This document shows positions 1 to 5,326 of a DNA stretch of 6,218 bases, one piece after another. The DNA comes from Actinomycetes bacterium (GTDB lineage Bacteria; Actinomycetota; Actinomycetes; Propionibacteriales; Propionibacteriaceae). The stretch lies in the NCBI GenBank assembly GCA_023387135.1, contig JAEWIK010000080.1, forward strand, positions 1-6,218, written 5' to 3'. Numbering within the stretch: position 1 is the stretch's first letter; each line of letters starts with the position of its first letter. The notes beneath the pieces were generated by a model. It saw only the letters and a program-made list of their open reading frames with translations, was not told where the DNA came from and did no database searches. Position numbers and translations under genes: made by a program.

Positions 1-37
1 GAACACGCCGCGGACCGGCGCCATCAGCGGGTCGGCG
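1..37 (+). repeat. 37-bp direct repeat, copy 1 (window edge)
   Basis: Bases 1-37 (starting GAACACGCCG, ending GGGTCGGCG) are identical to bases 672-708 in the same orientation; the match breaks at 38 (G against T). Within nucS the sequence encodes a conserved-looking segment, so the nucS copy is probably the original. This copy lies exactly at the window edge, in the reading frame of an unrelated membrane protein. Chimeric assembly or a contig-end artefact is the simplest explanation; a real short duplication is possible. Confidence 0.9.
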
Positions 38-465
38 GTTTCGTCTCGGGCATGTTCACCGTCGTGGCGTTCTGGACGGCAGTGTCGTTCCTGCTGTTCA
101 CCTTCGTGGGCCTGAACCAGTTCGCGCTGGCGCTCGCCGTCGTCGTGGGGATCTGTGCCTTCATCCCCCTCGTCGGCACGACCATCGGCATCGTCATCAG
201 CGCCATCGTCGCGGTATCGTTCTCCCCCACCACGCTGCTCATCGTCGTGGTCGTGCTGCTGGCCTACCAGCAGTTCGACGCCTACTTCATCCAGCCCAGG
301 ATCTTCAGCCGTTCGGTGCAGGTGCCCGGCGTGCTCGTCATCCTCGCCGCCACCAGCGGCGGCCTCATGCTCGGTCTCGTCGGCGCGATTCTGGCGATCC
401 CCACGATGGCAGCCCTCCTGCTGCTCTACCGCGAGGTCCTGGTCCCCCACCTCAACCGCATCTGA
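1..465 (+). CDS. AI-2E family transporter, C-terminal fragment (5' end outside window)
   Basis: The frame is open from base 1 to a TGA at 463-465 and gives about 154 residues with no start of its own. An internal ATG at 52 lies inside a predicted membrane helix, so it is unlikely to be the start. The chain is very hydrophobic. A helix (about residues 18-38) is followed by a long membrane stretch containing AFIPLVGTTIG, then a helix with LLAYQQFDAYFIQPRIF, and a last helix with GLVGAILAIPTMAALLLLY before a short charged tail. The FIPxxG, QQxxxxxIxPRI and GxxGAxLAIP elements are typical of the C-terminal half of AI-2E/PerM-family permeases. These are usually about 350-400 residues, so more than half is missing. 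The family includes autoinducer-2 exporters and Na+/H+ antiporters; the substrate cannot be told here. The first 37 bases duplicate nucS sequence, so residues 1-12 may not belong to this protein. The gene converges on nucS. Confidence 0.85.
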   Translation, partial: EHAADRRHQRVGGFVSGMFTVVAFWTAVSFLLFTFVGLNQFALALAVVVGICAFIPLVGTTIGIVISAIVAVSFSPTTLLIVVVVLLAYQQFDAYFIQPRIFSRSVQVPGVLVILAATSGGLMLGLVGAILAIPTMAALLLLYREVLVPHLNRI

Positions 466-551
466 CGCCGCTCACCCGAGCGCTGGGGCGTCCACCCTTC
501 GCGGCTCGCGCTGCGCCCTCAGGGATCGACGCCGGCACCACGAGCTCGCGG

Positions 552-1262
552 TCAGAAGAGGCGGTCCTCGGCGTTGTCGAGGCCGCGAAGCGCGTCGTAG
601 TCGACGAGGACGCAGTCGATGCCCCGGGTGGAGGCCAGCACCTTGGCCTGGGGCTTGATGAGCTGGGCGGCGAACACGCCGCGGACCGGCGCCATCAGCG
701 GGTCGGCGTTCATGAGTTCGAGGTAGCGCGCGAGTTGCTCGACGCCGTCGATCTCGCCGCGGCGCTTCACCTCGACGGCCACGTAGGCGCCGCTCGCGTC
801 CCGGTAGAGCAGGTCGACGGGCCCGATGGGCGTGGCGTATTCGCGCTGCACGAGGGTCCAGCCGGTGCCGAAGGTGCCGGGGTTCTCGGCGAGCAAGGCC
901 TGCAGGTGCGCCTCCACCCCGTCCTTCTGGAGACCCGGGTCGATGCCGAGATCGTGCGACGAGTCGTGCAGCACCTCGGCGATGGCGATCTGCAAGGTGT
1001 CGCCGTCGCCGTTTCTGACCTCCCACACCTCGGTCAGGCCGATCTCGTCCTCGGCCGTCACGGCCTCGACGTCCGCCGAAGGGGTCCCGACCTTGATGGT
1101 GCACGGCGCGCTCATCCAGTTGAGCGGCTTGTACGCCCTGTCGTCGGCATGGACGGACACCGAACCGTCGGCCTTCACCATGATGAGGCGGGTAGCCATC
1201 GGGAGGTGTGCTGTCAAACGTCCCGCGTAATCGACCTGGCAACGAGCGATGAGCAAACGCAC
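552..1262 (-). CDS. nucS: Endonuclease NucS (non-canonical mismatch repair)
   Basis: The protein is 236 residues, close to the family's usual length, and starts at a GTG with [20 protein letters not shown], the typical actinobacterial NucS N-terminus. NucS cleaves both strands at certain mismatches. It acts in mismatch repair in actinobacteria and archaea that lack MutS/MutL. The N-terminal part (about 1-110) holds KPLNWM, which is conserved in the family's DNA-binding domain. The C-terminal RecB-like nuclease domain shows GPVD (D150), [10 protein letters not shown] (E164, K166) and [10 protein letters not shown] (Q176), the expected catalytic series. The last residues, EDRLF, resemble a sliding-clamp-binding motif of QxxLF type with E for Q. 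There is no convincing Shine-Dalgarno sequence, but TAGGTT ends 6 bases before the GTG, which suggests a leaderless message. The gene diverges from the zinc-type/hydrolase pair and converges on the AI-2E gene, with 86 bases between stops. Confidence 0.96.
   Translation of the reverse strand: MRLLIARCQVDYAGRLTAHLPMATRLIMVKADGSVSVHADDRAYKPLNWMSAPCTIKVGTPSADVEAVTAEDEIGLTEVWEVRNGDGDTLQIAIAEVLHDSSHDLGIDPGLQKDGVEAHLQALLAENPGTFGTGWTLVQREYATPIGPVDLLYRDASGAYVAVEVKRRGEIDGVEQLARYLELMNADPLMAPVRGVFAAQLIKPQAKVLASTRGIDCVLVDYDALRGLDNAEDRLF
672..708 (+). repeat. 37-bp direct repeat, copy 2 (inside nucS)
   Basis: Identical to bases 1-37. On the minus strand it encodes NucS residues from about 185 to 197 ([13 protein letters not shown]), which fit the family, so this copy appears native. 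Confidence 0.9.
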
Positions 1263-1268
1263 CCGCCC

Positions 1269-1274
1269 AACCTA
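1269..1274 (-). promoter_or_regulatory. Predicted -10 element of nucS (leaderless)
   Basis: Read on the minus strand the hexamer is TAGGTT, matching the actinobacterial TANNNT -10. Six bases (GGGCGG) separate it from the nucS GTG, so the GTG's G would be +1. No recognisable -35 lies upstream, and no ribosome binding site fits in the remaining space. Confidence 0.6.
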
Positions 1275-1275
1275 C

Positions 1276-1281
1276 TACCCT
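1276..1281 (+). promoter_or_regulatory. Predicted -10 element of the zinc-type protein/hydrolase unit (leaderless)
   Basis: TACCCT fits TANNNT and is followed by six bases (TGGCGC) and the ATG at 1288, so transcription would start on the A of the start codon. One base separates it from the oppositely oriented nucS hexamer. No good -35 is visible in the nucS 5' coding sequence, where it would have to lie. Confidence 0.6.
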
Positions 1282-1287
1282 TGGCGC

Positions 1288-1563
1288 ATGCCCAAACGCC
1301 CCTCCAAACACCTGCGCACGCCGCGTCCGCTGAACAGTGGATCGTTCGCCGCGCTGGTCAAGAAGGCGGACGGCGAATGGATGGTCCAGACGATGCCGGC
1401 CGACATCGCCACCAAGAGCTACACCTGTCCGGGCTGTGGCCTCGTCGTGCCCACCGGCCAGGCCCACGTCGTCGCCTGGCCCCGGTACGCGAGCATCGGC
1501 TCGTCGTCTGCGGTGGACGAACGCAGGCACTGGCACACGCCGTGCTGGGAACGGAGGCACTGA
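1288..1563 (+). CDS. Small zinc-binding-type protein (CPGC...HWHTPCW), actinobacterial family of unknown function
   Basis: The protein is 91 residues and basic at the N-terminus (MPKRPSKHLR). A short middle part contains WMVQTMPADIATKSY, followed by CPGC at 47-50, AHVVAWP at 59-65 and HWHTPCW at 81-87. Cys47, Cys50, His83 and Cys86 could form a CxxC...HxxC zinc site; His60 and His81 are other candidates. I recall actinobacterial homologues sharing the CPGC, HVVAWP and HWHxxCW blocks and sometimes annotated as ATP/GTP-binding, but no Walker motif is present. The ATG at 1288 was chosen over an in-frame ATG at 1249 because that one lies inside nucS and a -10-like hexamer sits 6 bases before 1288. 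Its TGA overlaps the next gene's ATG by one base, so the two are probably co-transcribed and translationally coupled. A nucleic-acid-binding role is a guess. Confidence 0.85.
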   Translation: MPKRPSKHLRTPRPLNSGSFAALVKKADGEWMVQTMPADIATKSYTCPGCGLVVPTGQAHVVAWPRYASIGSSSAVDERRHWHTPCWERRH

Positions 1564-2360
1564 TGCCGGGGCTCCACACCGAGGTGGTCGGTTCCGGACG
1601 CCCCGTGTTCGCGTTCCTGCACGGCCTGTTCGGCAGGGGCAGGAACTGGACGGGGATCGCCCAGTCGCTGGCCGCCGAAGGGCTGCCGAGCGTGCTGTTC
1701 GACCTGCCCAACCACGGGTCGAGCGCCTGGACCGGCGAGTTCAGCTACGAGGCGATGGCGGCCGCGGTCGGCGACGAACTCGACCTCAAGCTGGGCTCCG
1801 CCGCCAGCCTCATCCCCGTCGGGCACTCGATGGGCGGCAAGGTCGCCATGCTGCTCGCCCTGGCGCGGCCGCACCTGGCGAGGGCCCTCGCCGTCATCGA
1901 CATCGCGCCGGCGTACTCGGAAGGCGCGAACGGGTTCGGACCGCTGATCGGCGCCTTGCGGCAGGTCGACCTCGCGTCGCTCACGTCCAGGGCCGACGCC
2001 GAGGCAACCCTCGAGCCCCTCATCCCCGACGCCGCCGTCAGGCAGTTCCTGCTGCAGAACCTGAGGGCCCGTCCCCGGTGGCGCTGGCAGCCCAACCTGG
2101 ATCTGCTGGAGGACAGCCTCGACGCCATCGCCGGCTGGCCCGACCCGGGCGCCGTCAGCTACGACGGCCCCGTGCTGTGGCTGACCGGACAGGAGTCCGA
2201 CTACGTGAGGCCCGAGCACGAGCCGGTCATGAAGGCGCTGTTCCCGCAGGTCCGCCGGGAGACGGTGGCGGGCGCGGGGCACTGGGTCCACGCCGACAAC
2301 CCGCAGGCCGTCATCTCCGCGCTGCGGGGGCTCGCCGAGTCAGCGCAGGTCGGCAGGTAG
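1563..2360 (+). CDS. Alpha/beta-fold hydrolase, YbfF/ABHD11-like esterase
   Basis: The protein is 265 residues and cytosolic, with no signal peptide. The alpha/beta-hydrolase landmarks occur in order. HGLFG at 20-24 is the oxyanion-hole loop. FDLPNHGSS spans 46-54. GHSMGG at 87-92 is the nucleophile elbow, with Ser89. VIDIAPAYS at 111-119 follows. A cap-like region around 150-195 contains RWRW. GQESDYV at 209-215 supplies the likely acid Asp213, and GAGHWVHADNP at 237-247 supplies His240. HGLFG, GHSMGGK and VIDIAP together resemble the YbfF esterase/ABHD11 group. The natural substrate cannot be inferred. The ATG at 1563 overlaps the upstream gene's TGA (TGATG); this start gives a normal-length N-terminal strand before HGLFG. 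The frame is open much further upstream only because nucS is GC-rich. The 3' end overlaps the convergent helD-like gene by 21 bases. Confidence 0.93.
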   Translation: MPGLHTEVVGSGRPVFAFLHGLFGRGRNWTGIAQSLAAEGLPSVLFDLPNHGSSAWTGEFSYEAMAAAVGDELDLKLGSAASLIPVGHSMGGKVAMLLALARPHLARALAVIDIAPAYSEGANGFGPLIGALRQVDLASLTSRADAEATLEPLIPDAAVRQFLLQNLRARPRWRWQPNLDLLEDSLDAIAGWPDPGAVSYDGPVLWLTGQESDYVRPEHEPVMKALFPQVRRETVAGAGHWVHADNPQAVISALRGLAESAQVGR

Positions 2361-4361
2361 CTGCTCGGCGTGCAGCACGGTGAGGGTGGTGACTGCCCTC
2401 GTCAGGCACACGTAGAGCCGCCTGAGGCCGATCACCTCCGACGATTCCTGCGCCACGATCCTCGCGGGTTCGAGCAGCAGCACGTTGTCGAACTCGAGGC
2501 CCTTGGCCAGCGCCGCATCGACGACCTCGACCCTGCTGAACGAGTCGCCGTCGCGGGTGCCGCGCCCCAGCACGTCGTGCTCGACGCCGGCCAGCGCGGC
2601 GCTCACGTCATCCACCCACGCCGACGGGCAGATGACCCCCAACGTCCCCTCGCGGCCGCTCAGGTCGCCGACGGCGCCCGCCACCGCGGCCAGCGGGTCC
2701 ACCTGCAGCAGGCTCAGCTCGCCGCGGGAGTGCCTGATCGAGTGCGGCGGGGTGAGATCGGGCGCGATCCGGGGCAGCAGCCTGGCGGCGAACTCGATCA
2801 CCGCACCCGGCACGCGGAAGCCCTCGACCAGCTCGCTGACCTCGGCCTCGGGGTGGCCGATGTGCGCGAGCGCGCTCGTCCAGTCCCTGACTCCCCATGC
2901 GGTGGTGGCCTGCGCGAGGTCGCCCAGCAGCGTGACGGAACCCGTCGTCGCGCGGCGTCCGGCGGCCCGCAGCATCATCGCCGACAGGTCCTGCGCCTCA
3001 TCGACTATCACGTGCCCGAGGCTCGGCTGCCTGCTCAACAGGTCGTTCACCTCGTCGACCAGCACGACGTCGGCCAGCGTCCAGCGGCGGGCACGCACCG
3101 AGCGGGCGGGCACCGCCAGCATCGCCTGCTCGTCGGGGGTGAGGATGCCGTCGGCGGCCCGCCGGAGCACCTCGGCATCCGACAGCACCGCGTGGACGAC
3201 CGCCGCGGCGTCCAGCTTGGGCCACAGCGTCTTGCAGAACTGCTTCACGGGAGCCAGCCGCGCCACGGCGTTCTGCACCCTGTCGTCCGTGCTGTCCCCC
3301 GCCGCCTCCATCTGCAGCAGGACGTGGTGGGCGAGCACCTGGGGAAGCATCATCCGTCCCGACTCGTACCGCGCGCCGCGCTCGACGAGCCCCGCTATCG
3401 CCGCCGACACCATCGCCGGTCGCAGCCTGTGCAGGCGGTGCCCGACCGGCACCTCCAGCACGCCGTCGGGAGTGCCGAGGTGATCCCACACCGCGCGGCG
3501 CAGGACGTCGGCCATCCGCTCGTCACCCTTGAGCGTGGCCGTCGCGTCGTCCTCGGTGCGCGTCACGTGCAGCCCCGTCGAACCGTGGACGAGCGACTCG
3601 ATCGTCTCCTGGGTGGCGTCGATCTCGCCCAGCGCGGGCAGCACGTCGCCGATGTAGCTGAGGAAGGAGTCGTTCGGCCCGAGCACCAGCACGCCGGATC
3701 GCGAGAGCTGTGAGCGGTAGGCGTACAGCAGGTAGGCGGCACGGTGCAGACCGACCGCCGTCTTGCCGGTTCCGGGCGCGCCCTGGATCGCCAGCGACTC
3801 GTCGAGGGACGTCCTGACCAGCACGTCCTGGTCGGGCTGGATGGTCGCCACGATGTCGCGCATCGGGCCGGTACGGGGACGCTCGATCTCCGCCTCCAGC
3901 AGCGCGCTGGCAGCCGTCGCGCCCGGGTCCGCCAGCGGCTCGTCCTCGTAGGCGGTGATGGCGCCGTGCTGGAAGCCGAAACGCCTGCGCAGCTCGACTC
4001 CCATCGGCTCACCGGGCCGCGCCCTGTAGAACGGCAGCGCCATGGGGGCACGCCAGTCCATGACGAGCGGTTCCCCGCCGATCGACGACTCGACGTGCCG
4101 GCGCCCGATGTAGCAGGTCTCGTCCTGCTCGGCGCCGAGAGCCGCCGCGTAGTCGATCCTGCCGAAGAAGAGCGGGACAGTCGGGTCGTCCGCCAGCGAC
4201 TCCCGCCGCCGGTAGAGCTGTTGGCGCAGCAGCTGGGTGGACACATGGTTGCCGGCGGTCGCCGTCGTCCAGTCGGCAGACGCCGCCCGCATGGCCGCCA
4301 GCGCCCTGCGGGATTCGTCGAGATGAGCGCGCTCGGCCTCCAGCACGGGATCGTCGGTCAT
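2340..4361 (-). CDS. helD: HelD-like RNA-polymerase-associated ATPase (UvrD/Rep-type SF1 helicase fold)
   Basis: The protein is 673 residues. An N-terminal helical region (about 1-60) precedes LFFGRIDY, YIGRRHV and MDWRAPMALPFYRA, blocks seen in HelD proteins. IQPDQD then leads into Walker A, GAPGTGKT (194-201). Further SF1 motifs are VIVDEAQD (451-458, Walker B), LLGDLAQ (478-484), GFRVP (Arg516), AKGLEFDNVLLLEP (619-632) and YVCLTRA (650-656, likely arginine finger Arg655). HelD proteins bind RNA polymerase and use ATP to free it from stalled complexes and DNA. The related HelR also protects against rifampicin. Only about 190 residues precede Walker A, which seems short compared with mycobacterial HelD, so the secondary-channel arm may be reduced. 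The ATG at 4361 follows GGAGGA at 4 bases; a GTG at 4382 is rejected because that site would lie inside the gene. HelD or HelR subtype is unsettled. A DNA helicase role is less likely. Confidence 0.88.
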   Translation of the reverse strand: MTDDPVLEAERAHLDESRRALAAMRAASADWTTATAGNHVSTQLLRQQLYRRRESLADDPTVPLFFGRIDYAAALGAEQDETCYIGRRHVESSIGGEPLVMDWRAPMALPFYRARPGEPMGVELRRRFGFQHGAITAYEDEPLADPGATAASALLEAEIERPRTGPMRDIVATIQPDQDVLVRTSLDESLAIQGAPGTGKTAVGLHRAAYLLYAYRSQLSRSGVLVLGPNDSFLSYIGDVLPALGEIDATQETIESLVHGSTGLHVTRTEDDATATLKGDERMADVLRRAVWDHLGTPDGVLEVPVGHRLHRLRPAMVSAAIAGLVERGARYESGRMMLPQVLAHHVLLQMEAAGDSTDDRVQNAVARLAPVKQFCKTLWPKLDAAAVVHAVLSDAEVLRRAADGILTPDEQAMLAVPARSVRARRWTLADVVLVDEVNDLLSRQPSLGHVIVDEAQDLSAMMLRAAGRRATTGSVTLLGDLAQATTAWGVRDWTSALAHIGHPEAEVSELVEGFRVPGAVIEFAARLLPRIAPDLTPPHSIRHSRGELSLLQVDPLAAVAGAVGDLSGREGTLGVICPSAWVDDVSAALAGVEHDVLGRGTRDGDSFSRVEVVDAALAKGLEFDNVLLLEPARIVAQESSEVIGLRRLYVCLTRAVTTLTVLHAEQLPADLR

Positions 4362-4364
4362 CGT

Positions 4365-4370
4365 TCCTCC
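4365..4370 (-). promoter_or_regulatory. Ribosome binding site of the helD-like gene
   Basis: GGAGGA on the minus strand lies just before the ATG at 4361 (4 bases between GGAGG and ATG). It fixes the start and contrasts with the neighbouring genes that look leaderless. Confidence 0.8.
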
Positions 4371-4387
4371 ATCAGGCAGCACGGACG

Positions 4388-4411
4388 CCCGTCCACCACG
4401 AAGTGGACGGG
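4388..4411 (-). promoter_or_regulatory. Perfect 9-bp stem inverted repeat in the helD leader
   Basis: Arms CCCGTCCAC (4388-4396) and GTGGACGGG (4403-4411) are perfectly complementary around a 6-base loop, 17 bases upstream of the ribosome binding site. The bases CCACCAC (4393-4399) inside it can instead pair with GTGGTGG at 4418-4424, so two exclusive folds are possible. There is no T-tract, so it is not a classical terminator. It could be an operator or an RNA element affecting translation. Confidence 0.5.
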
Positions 4412-4463
4412 TAGGAAGTGGTGGGTCAGTGGACCCGGGCCCGGCGGGACCACCCGACGGACG

Positions 4464-4490
4464 GCCCGCGACGCGGGCTCTGGAGAGCCC
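4464..4490 (-). promoter_or_regulatory. Two overlapping inverted repeats upstream of helD
   Basis: GCCCGC (4464-4469) pairs with GCGGGC (4473-4478) around GAC. GGGCTCT (4475-4481) pairs with AGAGCCC (4484-4490) around GG. They share bases 4475-4478, so as RNA they exclude each other. The second forms a compact 16-bp dyad at or near the predicted helD transcription start, a position suited to an operator. It could also assist termination of the upstream cyclophilin gene, about 40 bases after its stop. Confidence 0.45.
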
Positions 4491-4493
4491 CAG

Positions 4494-4520
4494 ACTCTAC
4501 CGCTGCCTGCGTGAGGAACA
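4494..4520 (-). promoter_or_regulatory. Possible promoter of the helD-like gene
   Basis: On the minus strand TTGTTC (4520-4515) and TAGAGT (4499-4494) are separated by 16 bases. The -10 fits TANNNT; the -35 matches only the TTG of TTGACA. The predicted start near 4487 would give a leader of about 126 bases containing the inverted repeats. Prediction from motif only. Confidence 0.35.
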
Positions 4521-4539
4521 AAACCGGCTTGTCAGGCCG
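4517..4539 (-). terminator. Weak intrinsic terminator after the cyclophilin gene
   Basis: On the minus strand CGGC (4539-4536) and GCCG (4528-4525) flank a 7-base loop that contains the TGA stop, followed by a T-rich GGTTTTGTT. The U-tract is good for a GC-rich genome, but the 4-bp stem is short. Confidence 0.3.
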
Positions 4540-5212
4540 CCTTCACCGAGACAATCTTCGCCGGCTGCAGCGGGTGGCCGTCCGCCGCCTGGCCGTTGCT
4601 GCCGTCGGTGCCCGCCGCCGCGAGCTTCGAGACCGCTTGCACACCGGCGGCGTCCACGGTCCCGAAGACCGCGTAGTCGGGCGGCAACTGGGTGTCGGAG
4701 TAGACGATGAAGAACTGCGAGCCGTTGGTGTTCGGGCCGGCGTTCGCCATCGCGAGAGTGCCGGCCGGGTAGCCGTCGATGCCGTCGAGCTCGTCGGCGA
4801 AGGAGTAGCCGGGGCCGCCCATGCCGGTGGCCGACGGGTCGCCGCACTGCAGCACGAAGATGCCGGCGGTGGTCAGCCTGTGGCAGGCGGTGCCGTCGAA
4901 GTAGCCCTGGGCCGCGAGCGACTCGAAGGAGTGCACGGTGCAGGGAGCCTTGTCCCTGTCGAGGGTGAGCTTCAACGGGGTGTCGTTGAGCGTCAGGACG
5001 TAGTCGACGGTCCCGCTCGCGGCCACGTCGCCGCCAGACGGCAACTCCACCTTCTTGGCGGCGCCCGACTCGGCGGTGTAGCTGCAACTGACTGTGGCAC
5101 CCGATGCCGGCGACTCGGTGGACGGGCCGGCGGGGCTCGCCGGGACCGTTGAGGTGCAGCCTGCCAGCAGGATCGCCGCGAGGGCGAGGAACGACGCGCG
5201 AGGACGGATCAC
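4532..5212 (-). CDS. Secreted lipoprotein peptidyl-prolyl cis-trans isomerase, cyclophilin type
   Basis: The protein is 226 residues. A signal peptide, IRPRASFLALAAILLAGC, ends in lipobox LLAGC, so Cys19 should be lipidated and the mature protein anchored outside the membrane. A Ser/Pro/Ala-rich linker (20-40) follows. The cyclophilin domain (about 65-226) contains FDGTACHRL (Arg112, catalytic), FVLQCGD (119-125, matching the family's FxxQxGD), YSFADE, LAMANAGPNTNGSQFFI (153-169) and YAVFGTV (180-186). It should catalyse proline isomerisation in exported proteins. Cysteines 43, 91, 110 and 123 lie in the exported part and could form disulphides. The GTG at 5212 puts the signal peptide at the very N-terminus with a G-rich, weak ribosome binding site; a GTG three codons upstream (5221) cannot be excluded. 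It is divergent from mmaB across 114 bases and in the same direction as helD, 170 bases upstream of it. Confidence 0.93.
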   Translation of the reverse strand: MIRPRASFLALAAILLAGCTSTVPASPAGPSTESPASGATVSCSYTAESGAAKKVELPSGGDVAASGTVDYVLTLNDTPLKLTLDRDKAPCTVHSFESLAAQGYFDGTACHRLTTAGIFVLQCGDPSATGMGGPGYSFADELDGIDGYPAGTLAMANAGPNTNGSQFFIVYSDTQLPPDYAVFGTVDAAGVQAVSKLAAAGTDGSNGQAADGHPLQPAKIVSVKAA

Positions 5213-5304
5213 GGCCCCCACCCTGCCAGACGAAGCTGTGAGTGCGCACCTCGGCCCACCGCGGGTCCCGGTCCGTCGGCGCGTCGGGCTGGCGGAGGTA
5301 GGGC

Positions 5305-5314
5305 CACGATCGTG
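5305..5314. promoter_or_regulatory. 10-bp palindrome CACGATCGTG abutting the mmaB -10
   Basis: A perfect self-complementary CACGATCGTG ends one base before the -10-like hexamer TTCAAT. A regulator bound here would cover the spacer of the mmaB promoter. Chance occurrence is possible at this length. Confidence 0.3.
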
Positions 5315-5320
5315 TTCAAT
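5315..5320 (+). promoter_or_regulatory. Predicted -10 element of mmaB (leaderless)
   Basis: TTCAAT matches TATAAT at four of six positions and ends 6 bases before the ATG at 5327, the same spacing as in the nucS divergent pair. A GGAGGT at 5294-5299 is too far upstream to serve this ATG. No clear -35 is visible. Confidence 0.4.
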
Positions 5321-5326
5321 GGCTGC

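Noticed and set aside
466..551. Bidirectional terminator between the AI-2E gene and nucS
   Set aside because: Only short scattered GC complementarities are present, with no clean stem or T-tract.
472..1560. 362-codon minus-strand open frame overlapping nucS and the zinc-type gene
   Set aside because: Its product is Arg/Gly/Pro-rich with no recognisable domain; nucS in another frame explains the region.
735..1562. Long plus-strand open frame antisense to nucS, continuous with the esterase frame
   Set aside because: It is a GC-rich shadow: the nucS reading on the opposite strand is a clear family match, and the esterase fold begins at 1563.
1288..1563. ATP/GTP-binding function for the small protein
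   Set aside because: No Walker A or B motif is present in the 91 residues; Cys/His ligands point to metal binding instead.
2360..2376. GCTGC/GCAGC hairpin just after the esterase stop as a terminator
   Set aside because: It has only a 5-bp stem and no T-tract, and it lies inside helD coding sequence.
2370..3713. 447-codon plus-strand open frame antisense to helD
   Set aside because: Composition is His/Arg/Gln-rich as expected for a shadow frame; the SF1 motifs on the minus strand show the real gene.
5213..5326. Cobalamin riboswitch in front of mmaB
   Set aside because: The 114-base spacer is too short for a full B12 riboswitch, no B12-box-like sequence was seen, and mmaB looks leaderless.
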